From Typha latifolia (Eukaryota > Streptophyta > Magnoliopsida > Poales > Typhaceae): a DNA stretch of 64,000 bases. Position 1 is the first letter of the stretch. The number at the start of each line of letters is the position of its first letter. Where the stretch lies: assembly GCA_019914945.1 (NCBI GenBank), contig CM034102.1, positions 981,501 to 1,045,500 of the forward strand, read 5' to 3'. A program made the translations under genes and the position numbers. Below are positions 34,091 through 46,140 of this stretch, piece by piece. Under the pieces are notes generated by a model. That model had not been told where the DNA came from. It searched no databases and worked only from the letters and a program-made list of their open reading frames with translations.

Positions 34091-35426
34091 CTAAATTATA
34101 TAATTTAATTTATAAATAATAGAATGTAATTTTATATGTAATTTTTCGAAGTTTGGATGGGAAAACAGAGGTTCAAAAACCACGGGGAAAAAAAATAAGT
34201 TGGAACCCACTCTCCAAGTTTGGTGGTGACAGAGGATCAAATTATATAGAATTTAAAGTATCTAATGCTGGATTAGTATTTGGATCGAATAAAATATTCA
34301 ACAGCAGGATAATGAATGCTAAGGTAAAATTCTTTACGAGAAATTGGCATCTCCTATCTACTGGTCCATTGTAACTGCTCTCTTCTCCCACTCTCCAAGT
34401 TGCATATATAGTTTATTTTTATTTTATATATAAACAAATAATAGCTCCAAGTGGGAATTCTATTGGGATTAAAAGAAGCCAAAAACAATGTAAGGAAAAC
34501 ATAGGATAAGCTTCTAGATGTTGATTACTTTTTATTCAAACAAATGGAGACTGGATCCAGTTTAGGTTCGGGTCTGAATCAATGGGCTCAGCACACGGGA
34601 TTGATGGATCGAAGGAATTGCGTTTGGTTACGTCTCCTTTCAAGAATAATTTATCCGGAATAAATACCAGGCCTTATTCCAACAGCGGATAGATAAATAG
34701 CCCGAGTAAAAAGGAGGAACAGCGGCATGGCCGGAGGGAAACGGAATAAGGTGGCAGAATAAGACGCCTATAATTTATCCATACGACGACGTCATTGTCT
34801 GTCTGTCTATCTGTCTAATTAATCTTCGTATAGTCTACACAACTAATGTTATGAATAAAGTTATTCCGGAAATAACTAGGTGGGTCCATATGGGGGTGAT
34901 AAAACCACTAGCCCAAGTTCCCAGGCCGCCCACGGTCTTGGAATAAAAACACGGATACCGGAAACCGGGGATTATCTTATCCCTGTGCGACCTCCACTCC
35001 ACTCCAACTCCACAAAACCGGGAGGCAAAAAAACGATGGTTTTCTTTTCTTCGACTCCTCTCTTATTACTTGTAACTTCTTCTCATGCTAATACGTGGCG
35101 CTGACATGGATGCCACGCGCCGGGGTTTTACTCTCCCCAGTTTTGGACTCGCTTGCATGCCGTTATCGGACCTACTATTCTCCTCTAATTCTGCGAATAA
35201 GTCGACTTATCCAGGTGCGCGGGCCCCAGGAGAAGCAAACCCGCCTTCCCAAAATATAGAAACCACTGGCCACGCCGCAAACCCACGGCTCTCCTTTTCC
35301 CGATACTTATATACATCCCCTCTCCCTCCCATTCTTCGTCTCTCATACACATCGCAATCCGAGTTCGTCTCCACTTATTCCCACCATCGGATAAGAGTTA
35401 TTCCGGGACTAGGATAGCGAGCAAAG

Positions 35427-36301
35427 ATGAGGATGAGCTGCAATGGGTGTCGTGTACTCCGGAAGGGGTGTGGCGAGGACTGCAGCATCCGACCGTGCTT
35501 GCAGTGGATCAAGAGCCCCGAGGCCCAAGCCAATGCCACCGTCTTCCTCGCCAAGTTCTACGGCCGGGCTGGGCTCATGAATCTTATCAACGCCGGCCCC
35601 GACCACCTCCGTCCTTGTAAGTTTACATAAACCCTCCTCTATCTAACTTTCTTTTTTTGGTTATTTGCAATTTGACCCCTCAATTATCTAAAATTTGAAT
35701 CAGTGTTCTTATCTTGGTTTTTATTTTTGTGTTGAATTCAGCTATATTTCGATCGTTGCTGTACGAGGCGTGCGGTCGAATCGTGAACCCGATCTACGGC
35801 TCGGCCGGTCTATTGTGGGCCGGAAGCTGGCAAATGTGCCAAGCCGCCGTCGAGTCCGTGCTAAAAGGCGCCCCCATCGTCCAGATCCCCTACGAGGCCG
35901 CCGCGTCCGCGTCCTCCCCTCCCCTCAAGGCCTGCGACATCCGCCACGTGTCCAAGGACCAGACTGGAATACACAAGGTCACCAAAACCCGCAACCGGTT
36001 CAAGCGGACCGCTCGCAAGCCGACGCCGCGAGCCGACTCCGGCGAGCCCGAGTCCACCGGGTCCGAGAACGAGAGCTTGTTCTCCGTCGACACCGTGGAG
36101 GCGGCTGGGTCGCACGTGAGCCAAGCCGAGCCGAGCCCCCCTCGGTCTGAGGAAGGGGACGACGAGGAGGAGGAGGAGGAGGAGGTGGGTTTGGAGTTGA
36201 CGCTCGGGTTCGAACCGGTTTCAGCTTCGGTTTCTAAGACCTCACGCCCGACCCGACCCGATAACTACGGGATGGATCTTGGGCTGGAATTGGCGGCGTG
36301 A
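35427..36301 (+). CDS. LBD41: Class II LOB-domain transcription factor (LBD41-like)
   Basis: Exons 35427-35616 and 35742-36301 join in phase to 249 aa. The LOB domain starts [19 protein letters not shown], a C-x2-C-x6-C-x3-C zinc-binding block (C5, C8, C15, C19). It continues through the GAS block ([18 protein letters not shown]) and [18 protein letters not shown] to [21 protein letters not shown]. Absence of the class I leucine-zipper-like coil and the [15 protein letters not shown] sequence place it in class II, closest from memory to LBD41/LBD40. A C-terminal LELTLGF motif is an EAR-type repression motif and lies after an acidic Glu run. In Arabidopsis LBD41 is a core hypoxia-induced gene, and class II members also act in nitrogen and anthocyanin control. 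The single intron sits at the conserved RP-SIF position within the domain. Confidence 0.92.
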
Positions 36302-38036
36302 TCGAGTAGAGATGCGAATTAGTTGTAGACATAAGTTTTGGCGGTGTTTTAAGTACAATTGTTTATTCTCCTTCACAATAATCTCTCTCTCTCTCTCTCT
36401 CTTATCTCTTTAATATATCTTTTGGTGCTGTAATGTGTATATATAATCTTTTGGGATTCCTATATGTAATAATATCTAGATGTTATAGACAGAGAAGATG
36501 GAAGAAAGTTACTGGATCAATATCTTCCTTTTGGCTCTTTTATATAATTGCCCCCCAAAACTTTCAAAATAGAAATAAATCATGTAAGGGTAGAAGTTTT
36601 ATTAATTAATTATATTTTAATTAGTAGGCACTGATAGATAATGATATTTTTGAAAGAGTAAAATAATTTTAAATCTAAGTTGTGTTTTAATTATAGTTAG
36701 TTAGTTTTAACAAATTAAGTGATTATTTTTAAAAGAGTACAGCTATAATAATTTAAAAATTTTAGTGGTAGTTATGCCCAAATCTGGTTCTTTTTTATTA
36801 CTTAATTTATTTTCTTATGGCTAATTAGGTTCTAATTTTTGTTGGGATCAAAGGAAGCCACTAGTTAAATGCACTTGTTGGGCCTGGGCCCAGTGAAAGG
36901 TACGAATTGGGGCCCACTAATGGATTCTGGGAGATTTTGCCCACCCGCAAAGTACGTGGAAACAACGACGCGAGAGTTGAGACGGTGACTAAATAATGCT
37001 ACTTTTCGATTTCACCCTCTCTTTTGTTCATAAATATGTTTAGAGGACAAGGAAATCTCCCTTTTAAATTAAAAACTCTCGCGGCCATTACTTGCACAAT
37101 AAATGTCTTATCCAGGGAGCAAAATGTAACAGGCGGCAGTGCATTTTGGGCCGTCGGCTGTAGTGCGCTGATGGTTGATTTCTTATTTTAAAAGAAAAAT
37201 AACACCATGTATATATATTATATAATGCTGCTAAATTGAAGTTAATTCTGACTTCTTATGAGGTATTAAAAGTAAAATGCATAGACCAAAATAATAAGCC
37301 AAAGTAAGTCAAGTTGAACTCTAAGTCAAATCAAGTCAAATATAAAGTGGTTTAATAAAATTCTTAAATAAATAAAAAATAGATAAAACAAAGAAGAATT
37401 TCTCTCTTGCTAACTAACTACTTGGAGACCAAGTAACCACCATGTCTAGATATGCACCGAAGTAACCGACGTTACAACCGATTCCATTTCCATCGCACAC
37501 CACCGTAATCCCCAACCAATGCTCAGGTGACAAATCCTATTATCATGTATATTTAATTATTATTTCGTTAATATTTATTATACCTACGACCGCCTCATTT
37601 CTCATATCTACTTCCCATTTGCGGCTTTGGAAATTCCCAAGTTTGAGCAATTCAGTAGAACTCTCTTGCAGCTTTAGATTATTAGTAGTTGGCGAGAGAC
37701 CCATTTCTCTAAGAATTGAAGGTGGCAAAGCCCAAAATCTCTGCTTCGTATTCGAAAATGCAACAAAAGCTTGGATCTTCGAGGTCAGTGACAAAGAGGT
37801 TTAAGATTTTCCTCTGTTTTCTAGCTGTAATGGAGGAAATAAGAGATACCCATCTCGTAGTTCTTCTCCAGTTTGACGAAAGTTGTCTCCTTTTATCCCC
37901 GCAGGTCTGGAGTGATGTACTTTGGATTGAGATTTCTTCACATACTTGGCTTCTTCTTCCTCTTCCTGCTCCTGAGAGGGCCTCTCACTTGACTCTAAGC
38001 TATCTTCATCTTTAAAATCGAATTTAATGATCTATA
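36302..38036. other. Intergenic region
   Basis: Starts with the LOB-gene 3' UTR, including a (CT)n tract at 36382-36402. The rest is AT-rich. The last few hundred bases form the leader or promoter of the AP2/ERF gene. A short overlapping upstream frame exists there but has no recognisable product. Confidence 0.5.
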
Positions 38037-38621
38037 ATGGCAAAGCGCGTTCAAAAAATCCGAGTACTTCTATCCGACCCGGACGCCACCGAAGACGAAC
38101 TGGATTTCCAGAGAAAGAAGAGGAAGAGAGTGATCCAAGAAATATTGAAACCGCTTAAACCCCAGATAAGGCCAAAACCCAAGAATAACTCTAATTATTA
38201 CAAAGGTACTCGTCGGAGGCAATCCGGCAAATGGGCGGCGGAGATCAGAGACCCAATCCGAGGAGTACGCATTTGGCTCGGAACGTTCGACTCGGCCGAG
38301 TTGGCCTCCGAGGCTTACAAGGCCGCGAAGAAGCGATTCGAAGAGGAGAGGAGAAGCATAACCTCTTGCACTACGGAGAACGCCGTGGCGAATTCCTCTG
38401 CGCCGTCTCCTTCCTCTGTGCTCGATGTTAGTAAGGGGAAGGCTGCGGCGGTGGAAGAAGAGCCATCCACGGCGGAGCTATTCGAGCAGCAAGGGTTGGA
38501 GATTCAGATTCCTGAGATGGATTTGGGGTTAGGGTTGGATGATTTCTTGGTTGGGTTGGAGGATCTTCCACTCTCGGGTCACGAATTCGAGGGCGGGGAT
38601 TTTTCTTTTTTAGATTCGTAG
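38037..38621 (+). CDS. AP2/ERF transcription factor, group VI (CRF)-like
   Basis: Intronless, 194 aa. The N-terminal [15 protein letters not shown] resembles the conserved element of cytokinin response factor (group VI) proteins. A basic KKRKR follows. The AP2 domain (about 54-104) reads [20 protein letters not shown] then [27 protein letters not shown] and WLGTF are intact, but the usual first-strand Trp (RPWG) is Ser here (residue 63). The last helix ends in [12 protein letters not shown] rather than the usual AA-KLRG. Acidic C-terminal motifs ([17 protein letters not shown] and GGDFSFLD) look like an activation domain. ERFs bind GCC or DRE-type sites in the nucleus. DNA specificity may differ because of the missing Trp. 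Assignment to group VI is moderate; a CRF-like side branch is possible. Confidence 0.85.
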   Translation: MAKRVQKIRVLLSDPDATEDELDFQRKKRKRVIQEILKPLKPQIRPKPKNNSNYYKGTRRRQSGKWAAEIRDPIRGVRIWLGTFDSAELASEAYKAAKKRFEEERRSITSCTTENAVANSSAPSPSSVLDVSKGKAAAVEEEPSTAELFEQQGLEIQIPEMDLGLGLDDFLVGLEDLPLSGHEFEGGDFSFLDS

Positions 38622-39720
38622 TCTGACGGGAAGTGTTGCGAATTGTATATATATGATGATACGTTTGGGTTTAATGAATTTTTTTTATATTTTTCTTATT
38701 CTAGTTGATGAATTTCTACTTCTAATAATTAGCAATTACACTAAAGAGGCGAGATGTTATTTGACACAAATCTCATATTTAAGTATAGATAAAAAAAATT
38801 AAATATTAAGCTCGAGGGCACTAAGAGTGCAACAATGTAGTAAAGACATGGTCTTGTGAGTATTTGGGGATCAAATATCACCTGTGATAATAGAGATGGA
38901 CTAATTAATATAGTATCATCCATCGTTGGGCATCTAATTTTCTTCGAAGGAGAGGTAAAGAAGGGCTCTATTTTATTTCTCAAGTATAAATTTTAGAGGA
39001 GAGAAGGAAGCAGTGGATCCTTCCTCAACTAACACTAGTGAGAGTTGAACAAAAATAGAGCCCTAACTCTACTACATGTTGAAAGATTAGAGTGGTTGTC
39101 CCTTATGATAGCACCGAAAGTAAAACAACGAATAAGAGAAGGGGGAAAAAGCCACACATTCATTCAGGTGGACAAAATGCCCTTTCTCTCCTCTAGCAAT
39201 AGAGAGGCTATGGAAGAGGAAAAGGGGAAGAGCATAAAGATGTCGTCTTAAGGAGTCCGAACGTGAGAAAAAAAAGGGGAAAATAAAAACTTACACTTTG
39301 CTAGGGTTTAGAAAAAAATTATCTTACAGACTCGAATTATAGCTTGTTTTCATTTTCACTCACTCATCTTTATTTTAGCACACAACTCCTAAACTTTAGA
39401 AAATCTCATCACTTGAACTTGAACTACGTTAATAGATATCAAGTAATAATTTTCTTTAAAATAAAAGTAAAATAGTCTCTAATAAAAACCTAACATTGGT
39501 CAAATACAATTTTACCAAAAGAAAAAAAGAATAACTAACAAAGAAAATATTTATGAGACTTTTTATAGTTAAGGAAACTAATTTGTCACTAAAAAATAAA
39601 TGAGTAATTATTCTTTCTAATACTAGTTTTATAATTTCCTCTCTCCAAAAAATAAAGGACAATACTCGGATAAGAAAGTGCAACTAATCTATTCATCCGA
39701 GTCGATAACTCGCTCCGGCG
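38622..39720. other. AT-rich intergenic region
   Basis: AT-rich with no gene seen. The part near 39650-39720 is the short leader of the formyltransferase gene. Confidence 0.55.
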
Positions 39721-39834
39721 ATGCTCGCTTCGTCTTTGCAGCTTCGCCGCTTTCTCTGCTGCAGCAATGGCGCTTCCCCAGCTTTCCGTGCAGCCAAAGC
39801 CAAGAAGACCAACATCGTCTTCTTGGGCTCTCCT

Positions 39835-39879
<45 letters not shown>

Positions 39880-42800
39880 AAAAGTCTCGATTTTGCCCAC
39901 TTTCTATCTTGATCCGTGGAACTTTAGGTAGCCGCGAACGTTCTCGACAAGTTGCTGGATGCATCCAAAGCTCCGGATTCTATCTTTGAGGTACCGATTG
40001 GAATCGATGGATTCGATCTCTTCTGGATCTCAATGTGGTCCTGGCAATGTAGCATTTTGAATTTCACAATTATAGTTATTTGATTCGTGATTTAGTCGTA
40101 TTTTTGGTAATTTGGTGGTTTATGGTGCGCGAGAGCTGAGTGATTTGGTTTAGGTTGCAGCTATTGTTACCCAACCACCTGCTGCAAGGGATAGAGGAAG
40201 AAAGGTGTTGCCTTCCGCGGTTGCACAACTTGCCCTTGAGAGAGGATTCCCTCAAGAATTTATATTTACTCCAAAACGAGCTGGAGAGGTACGGGTTATT
40301 TGGCTTGAATCCACATCTTTCTAGGTCTAAGAGATTAGATACCTATATTTTGTTTCTCTGAGAGTGTGCGACATATATGTGGATAAATTTTGCTCTTACT
40401 TAAAAGTATTTCGAGATTTCATTTTGAATGGTGCCTAACACAAGTAGAAGCCAATATAGACTACAAACTGAGTTCTCTATTTTTATCTATTAAAATATAA
40501 TCATAATTTACACTAAGAGAACTTGATGTTGTGTTTATGCAGGCAACTTTTTTGTCTAATTTTAGGGCGCTAAATCCAGAAGTTTGTATCCTAGTAGCTT
40601 ATGGGAATCTATTACCCAAAAAGTTCCTTGAAATTCCACAACATGGTAAGTGAGTTATATTTCTTAATAATTATAGAACAGAAGACTGCTGAAAACAGTT
40701 TTGTCTAGTTTATTCTTACTTCAGCAATTAGCAGTTGATTTAGTGCTCGGCTCAGAATATTAAGTTCAATTAGGTACTGTTAACATACACCCAAGTTTGC
40801 TACCCCAATATCGTGGTGCTGCTCCTGTACAAAGGGCGCTGCAGGTTCTTCTTTATCCTCATCGTTTATCAGTCATGTCCATTGTTATTTACTTCGGTCA
40901 CTATTTGTTTGGTTAGGATGGTGTTACAGAAACAGGAGTGTCCCTCTTATATACTGTTCTTGAATTGGATGCTGGACCTATCATTGCTAACGCAAGAATG
41001 GAAGTGGATGATTGCATTAAGGTACATAAGATTCTATGATGGAGAATGGTAAACTTTGGCATTTGGATTTGCATCGGTATATGATTTAGTAGGATTTTCT
41101 TGAAACATCAAATTAAGTAGAATGACTTCAGACATCGTCGAACTAAAATGTTTTAAATTCTTGAATTGAGCTCCAGTTATGATTATTCTCATAGACCTAA
41201 TGAATTGACCTACTAGCTTCCTGAGGTGTTGCTTTCTGATGGATTATTGTAGTACTTTTAGCTTATTATTGTTTTGGTATTCACTAATTTTTAAGAATGT
41301 TATTACACTATCTATGCACATGAGCATGCACTGGTAAGAAGTGGATATTTAGGAGAAGTTTTGGTGGACTAGAAGATCAAGGGTACATAATTGGAAATGT
41401 TGCATCATTAGATGTTTCTGCCTTACATTGAATAATCTGATAGCTTGTCTTTATATTGGTGGTATTTGCACTCTTTGAGAATAATTTGATTATCAATTGG
41501 AAAAGATGCTACTGCTACAATAGATAAAAATATAAAATGCATATTTTGTATTGTTAATTAATCCAATATCTAAATCTTTCGCAGAAATCTGATTATCTTG
41601 CTTTGTATCTTTTTTGTAGGCACCTGAATTGCTTGAAGTTTTATTTGATTTAGGTATGAATATTATCTCTTACCTTAATCATGCCAATATAATCTCTAGC
41701 GTTCTTGTTATCGTGATTTATATCTCATTTGACTATGTGTCAAATTAATGATCTATAAATTATCATTATGAAGTAAGGAAGTCCATACAACTAGTATAGG
41801 AATCATATCATTGTGTATATACCTCATATTTGGACCTGTCAGAATAAGTACAAAGATATGAATACCATGTCTGTTAAATAAAATTTTGCTGACGGCCCAT
41901 GTTGAAACCTTTCCTTGCTTTAGCCAGTCGTTTTGTGTTTTGATAACTATAGTTATCCTGAACACAGGGTCTGACCTTTTGTTCCGTGAACTTCCATCTA
42001 TTTGTGATGGATCGTCAAAACTGAAAGCACAACCACAGGATGGCTCTAAAGCTACTTTGGCAGAAAAGGTACAAATATATTTCATATGGAACTCTAAATT
42101 TCTTGTAAAATATTCTCATGCTATAGTTAGTTTTTCATTTTTTTTTTTGTTGTTTATAAAAAGTTCCATCTTCCCTATAACTGTTTTAAAATTGTAGGAA
42201 TTATATTAGAAAAGCATAGATTCAATAATTTTGATATCCTGCAGAACATAATAATATAATAATCTTCTGATGGACAGATTTCATTTTGGAGTTATTTTTT
42301 TTTAGTTAGCTGAATCTTAAGTGGTTATCAATGAGTCTCTTTCATTATCTAAACCTGAGCACCTTGCAGTTTCAGTAATTGGGTAAATCCATCTATTGAC
42401 CTATCACTTTGTAACCATGTTTCACCTTGCAGATAACATCGGAAGAATCTTGGCTGTCATTTGACCTAGAAGCTAAAGTAATACATAACAAGGTAGGTCT
42501 CTAGCCTGTTGGCCTCCTTGAAGTGAAACATGGAGAAGTGATTATGAACCAACCTTCTTTAGGTGCGGGCCTTTGCAGGTTGGCCAGGAACCCGAGCAAG
42601 AGTTCAAGTGATTGATAAACTTGGCCAGGATGCAGTGCTAGATATTAAGATAATTAGCACAAGAGTCTGTCTGGCATGTGACAAGGAGGGTGATGAAAAT
42701 GAGATACTGTTTTCTGGGAGTGGATTGCTGATTCCATGTGCTGGCCAGTCTTGGCTTGAGGTGCTCAACATATTAACATATGGTAACTGCATAACTTTTC

Positions 42801-42940
42801 GTCTCTATTGTTATTCTCATTGTTTCCTTTGCTGTCACCTCTGTTAGGTACTGGAGCTCCAGCTTCCAGGGAAGAAGGTAATGACTGGTCGTGATTTTTG
42901 GAATGGGTTACGTGGTCAGAAGCTGAAAAAGTTGGCATAA
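39721..42940 (+). CDS. FMT: Methionyl-tRNA formyltransferase, organellar
   Basis: Eleven exons: 39721-39837, 39928-39990, 40154-40288, 40543-40645, 40774-40844, 40917-41021, 41620-41653, 41968-42068, 42433-42492, 42563-42760, 42848-42940. They join in phase to 359 aa. The enzyme moves a formyl group from 10-formyl-THF to Met-tRNAfMet so that mitochondria and plastids can start translation. The N-terminus (MLASSLQLRRFLCCSNG) is a likely targeting peptide. Then come TNIVFLGSPQVAANVLDKLL, VAYGNLLPKKFLEIP, VNIHPSLLPQYRGAAPVQRA with the catalytic Asn and His, and ETGVSLLYTVLELDAGPI with the catalytic Asp. The C-terminal domain (RAFAGWPGTRARVQV to VMTGRDFWNGLRG) binds the tRNA. Intron 1 begins with a long (CT)n tract. 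All exon joins conserve frame; the 34 nt exon 7 is the least certain. Confidence 0.93.
39839..39877. repeat. (CT)n microsatellite in formyltransferase intron 1
   Basis: About 19 CT units starting at the donor of intron 1. The frame stays open through it, which could mislead gene prediction. Confidence 0.9.
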
Positions 42941-44478
42941 CAACCGTTCTTAACTTAAAATTTTACTGGTACATGCAAACTTATACTCATCCAATCAGTA
43001 ATCACCCACAGCTTATCTTCTCATGGTTAGTTGAGGATTATCTACAAAACGTCGCATAGTTTTCTTGGGGGAATTTCTTGGGCTCTTTGATTTCAATGGA
43101 AATAGTTTCTTTCATAATTATATGAACCTCATCAGCAAAAGCAGTAGCAGTTGGCTGTTGTCCGGTAACCAAGACTGAGAATCCTGCATCAGCAAAGAAC
43201 CGTATAGATTTTGTTGTCTTTCCTTTTGCCATTTTGCTTGGTCATACTTATAAATATCTTCTCTTTCATGCTTGCTAAGATTTTAACAACTACTATGTTT
43301 TTTTTTAATTTATTCACGTATCAGTTGGTTAAGCTTTCGGGATCAGTAGCTTCAGCTCACCAAGATGATCACCAGCATTTGAGGTCCTCCAAGAAATGGA
43401 TCTCTCTTGCATGCATTTGAGCTCTATTCATGCCTAAGAGGCTCGCATGTATTGCTTATTGGATTGTAACCCGAATCTCAAGTAGTCGAATCTTCTTTTA
43501 TATTTCTCGATTTTGATTAGTGTTCCTTGACATTCTCTTTAAGAAAAAATATGTGTTCCTGTGCATATGCTTTTTAAATTACTATCTCTATATCTCATTG
43601 CCTTCACTTATGATATGTTTGATTGATAAGAAGATAGAAAGAGCAGTAAAAATTTCTAATGTATAATCATGGCTAAGTAGGATTCAATAAAAATTAAAAG
43701 AAGTGTTTAGTAAAATTAAATAATTGTGATAATTAATGACAGTTGGTATTTCTTCTAAGACAGAAAGTGGATCGAGTCAATAATAAACAAATATATAATT
43801 TTAAGAAAGTCAAAACATTCTTCTTCTTCTTCTTTTCAATTAAAAAATTATAAAATAATAGAATCTCAGAAATTTATTTTCTATCTCTACTTTTTGTTAA
43901 CCAATATACTTTGGAAGTACAAAAAAGATTAACACAGGAAGTGAGGGTCCTAACATCAGGAAACGTACGGCTCCAACGATTATACTTGATACATAACGAT
44001 CAGAAAGCTACACTCAAAAAAGCTTTATCCTGACTAATTATCGAATCCTTTCACTGCAACAAGCCAACAAGCTATTCAAGAGGGGGCCAAATGTCTCAGA
44101 CAGCAAGAAGATGAGGCACAAATAAATGAACTATCACCAGAAGAAATTGCAACGAATTTGACTAATGGAGACCCAACCAATTGAAAAAAGAGGTAAATGA
44201 AATTTAAAGCAGCTGCACTTTCTGCTCCTTCCATCGATTTGGTCGAGGAAGCGATAATTTTCCGTCGATGGAGGAAACAACAATTTTCAGCATATTTATA
44301 TATCTTTTCTTTTCTCTGATTCATTCCATTCCTGATACTTCTGTTCTTTCTAGTGAATTCCATCCATATCTAGTGTCAACAGAGGTCTTCTTGGAGGGGC
44401 ATAAGATCCATAAGGACATTGGGGATATGTAGGATATATGCAGCATGGAGAGCTCCTCAAACTTGCTACTCTTTGTCA
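42941..44478. other. Region between convergent genes
   Basis: Three-prime flanks of the formyltransferase (+) and PPR (-) genes. The first 500 bases have exon-like composition and a 64-codon minus frame (43038-43229 region), but I recognise no product. The middle is AT-rich. No gene is supported. Confidence 0.45.
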
Positions 44479-46140
44479 TTAACCACTTAATGGTGTCTTC
44501 CTTAACCTATCCAACTTTAAACTCATATTGACAGCCAAATCTTTCCTACCTGAATCAAGTAGAGCATCTTTTAAGTTACTAAACAATTGGCCTGGTGGCC
44601 TAATACCCATATCCAGCATCTCCTGGAAATATCTGCAAGCATCATCCAACCTATTTTCATGGCACAATCCATTGATCAGTGATGAGAACATATGCATACA
44701 AGGAAGAATGCTCTTCTCCTTCATCTGCTTCCATACTTTCAAAGCCATGTCAACTCTCTCAACATTGCAGAACAAAGTAACCATCATAGTATACGTACTG
44801 AGCTGGGGTTCACAACCAGCCTCTAGTCCCATTCGCTGAAAAACACGATAAGCATCTTCAGTTTTGCCTGCTTTAATTAGATGATGAAGAATTATGTCAA
44901 AGGTACGAGAATTAGGGCCAACGCCACATTTCTTCATCTCATCCACCACTTGAAAAGCATCCTCAAACCTCAAGACCCAACAATAAGAGCCCACAACTGC
45001 ATTATAAGTTGGGATCTCGGGGGTGAATCCACTAGCTTTAGATAACTCGAAATACTTCAGAGCTTCATCCAATCGCTTCTCCGAACCCAACCCATTTATA
45101 AGAGTACAATAGATGTGGGGGCTTGGTCTGGAATTATATGACTCCATCTCATGGAAGATTTTTATTGCCTCATCACACCTTCTGCACTTACATAAAGCAT
45201 TTATGAGTATCCCATAGGTGACTACATCTGGTTCAAAGCCCTCATCTATCATCTCCTGATACACGGCCTTAAGCCTTGCTAAGTCCCTCTGGTGTCCCCA
45301 ACCTTCCAAAAGTATAGTATACGTCTTCAAATCAGGTGTAAACCTGTTCTTCCTCTTCATGTCATTGAAAATCTCCTGTGCCCTCTTAACATGCTTGGAT
45401 TTGCTGATGGTATCGATCAACCAGTTATAATCTGACAATTCTGGTCTAAGCCCAAAACTTTCCATCTTATCAAAAGTTTCAATAGCTTCTTTGATCTTCC
45501 TAGCTCTTGCATACCTCCGAGTGATCAATCCAAAGGTCTCTTTTGTCAATAAACCCCTCTGCCTCATAGGCTCGACCAAGCTCCAGATTAACCTAAATTG
45601 TTTGATCTTGCCAAGAGCTTCAATTAGATTGTGAAAGCTCTCGGTCGTGTACGTGAAGCCTTTCTGCCTCTCTGCCCAACGAAAGAAGGTGAGTGCCAGC
45701 ATTCCTGCATTACTTAGCTTCTTAAGAACTTCCGCTACAAGGGCAGGAGACACCACTATTCCTGCTTCGTCAAGCGAAGATGTAACATTTGAATTGGGTT
45801 GGCTGGAGAGTATCCAGCAGATCTTTTCAGCCTCTTCATTGAACAGTCTGCTATCCGGAGTTTGAGTTTCCTCGTCGAGCTTGTCAGGAAGTACAATAAA
45901 TTGGCTTTCTACAATACTGTGGAGAGAATTAGTAGAACAGACATGAAGCCTAGGAACATGAAACTTAATTTGCTGTCCAATATCTTGCTGCATTTTCTCG
46001 CCAGACAATATATAACTTCTTTGCGGAATTCCATCAAACAAATGCCGAACATGATTGAAACCGCATATATTGTTTTCTAAGGAAAAAATTGCACATCTTG
46101 TTAACCTCACTAATTGCTTAGATTGGCAACGAAACCCCAT
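44479..46140 (-). CDS. P-class pentatricopeptide repeat protein, mitochondrial (At1g71060-like)
   Basis: Intronless, 553 aa. PPR proteins are sequence-specific organelle RNA binders; the target cannot be read from sequence here. From about residue 165 there are roughly 10-11 tandem 35-residue PPR motifs, e.g. VVTYGILINALCKCRRCDEA and PHIYCTLINGLGSEKRLDEA. No E or DYW editing domain is present, so it is P-class, probably acting in RNA stability, splicing or translation. The N-terminus from MGFRCQSKQLVRLTR is basic and fits a mitochondrial targeting peptide. It most resembles the Arabidopsis At1g71060 type (ALTFFRWAERQKGFTYTTES near the start of the repeats). The frame continues upstream to TTG-type codons, but 46140 is the first ATG. 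The PEX3 gene diverges from it about 1.2 kb away. Confidence 0.9.
   Translation of the reverse strand: MGFRCQSKQLVRLTRCAIFSLENNICGFNHVRHLFDGIPQRSYILSGEKMQQDIGQQIKFHVPRLHVCSTNSLHSIVESQFIVLPDKLDEETQTPDSRLFNEEAEKICWILSSQPNSNVTSSLDEAGIVVSPALVAEVLKKLSNAGMLALTFFRWAERQKGFTYTTESFHNLIEALGKIKQFRLIWSLVEPMRQRGLLTKETFGLITRRYARARKIKEAIETFDKMESFGLRPELSDYNWLIDTISKSKHVKRAQEIFNDMKRKNRFTPDLKTYTILLEGWGHQRDLARLKAVYQEMIDEGFEPDVVTYGILINALCKCRRCDEAIKIFHEMESYNSRPSPHIYCTLINGLGSEKRLDEALKYFELSKASGFTPEIPTYNAVVGSYCWVLRFEDAFQVVDEMKKCGVGPNSRTFDIILHHLIKAGKTEDAYRVFQRMGLEAGCEPQLSTYTMMVTLFCNVERVDMALKVWKQMKEKSILPCMHMFSSLINGLCHENRLDDACRYFQEMLDMGIRPPGQLFSNLKDALLDSGRKDLAVNMSLKLDRLRKTPLSG

Larger units (their letters stand above)
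31796..35426. other. Repeat-rich AT-rich intergenic region and LOB-gene promoter
   Basis: No supported gene. It holds a dispersed-repeat copy (about 32310-32408), a tRNA-Met primer-site relic (32569-32583), a (TA)n tract (about 34059-34087), two copies of a diverged module (33655-33815 and 34575-34700) and three TTATTCCGG motifs upstream of the LOB gene. The last 150 bases look like a transcribed leader. Confidence 0.5.

Noticed and set aside
43038..43232. Minus 64-codon frame starting MAKGK
   Set aside because: The start looks like a ribosomal L33 but the rest does not. No splice partner or conserved motif; probably chance.
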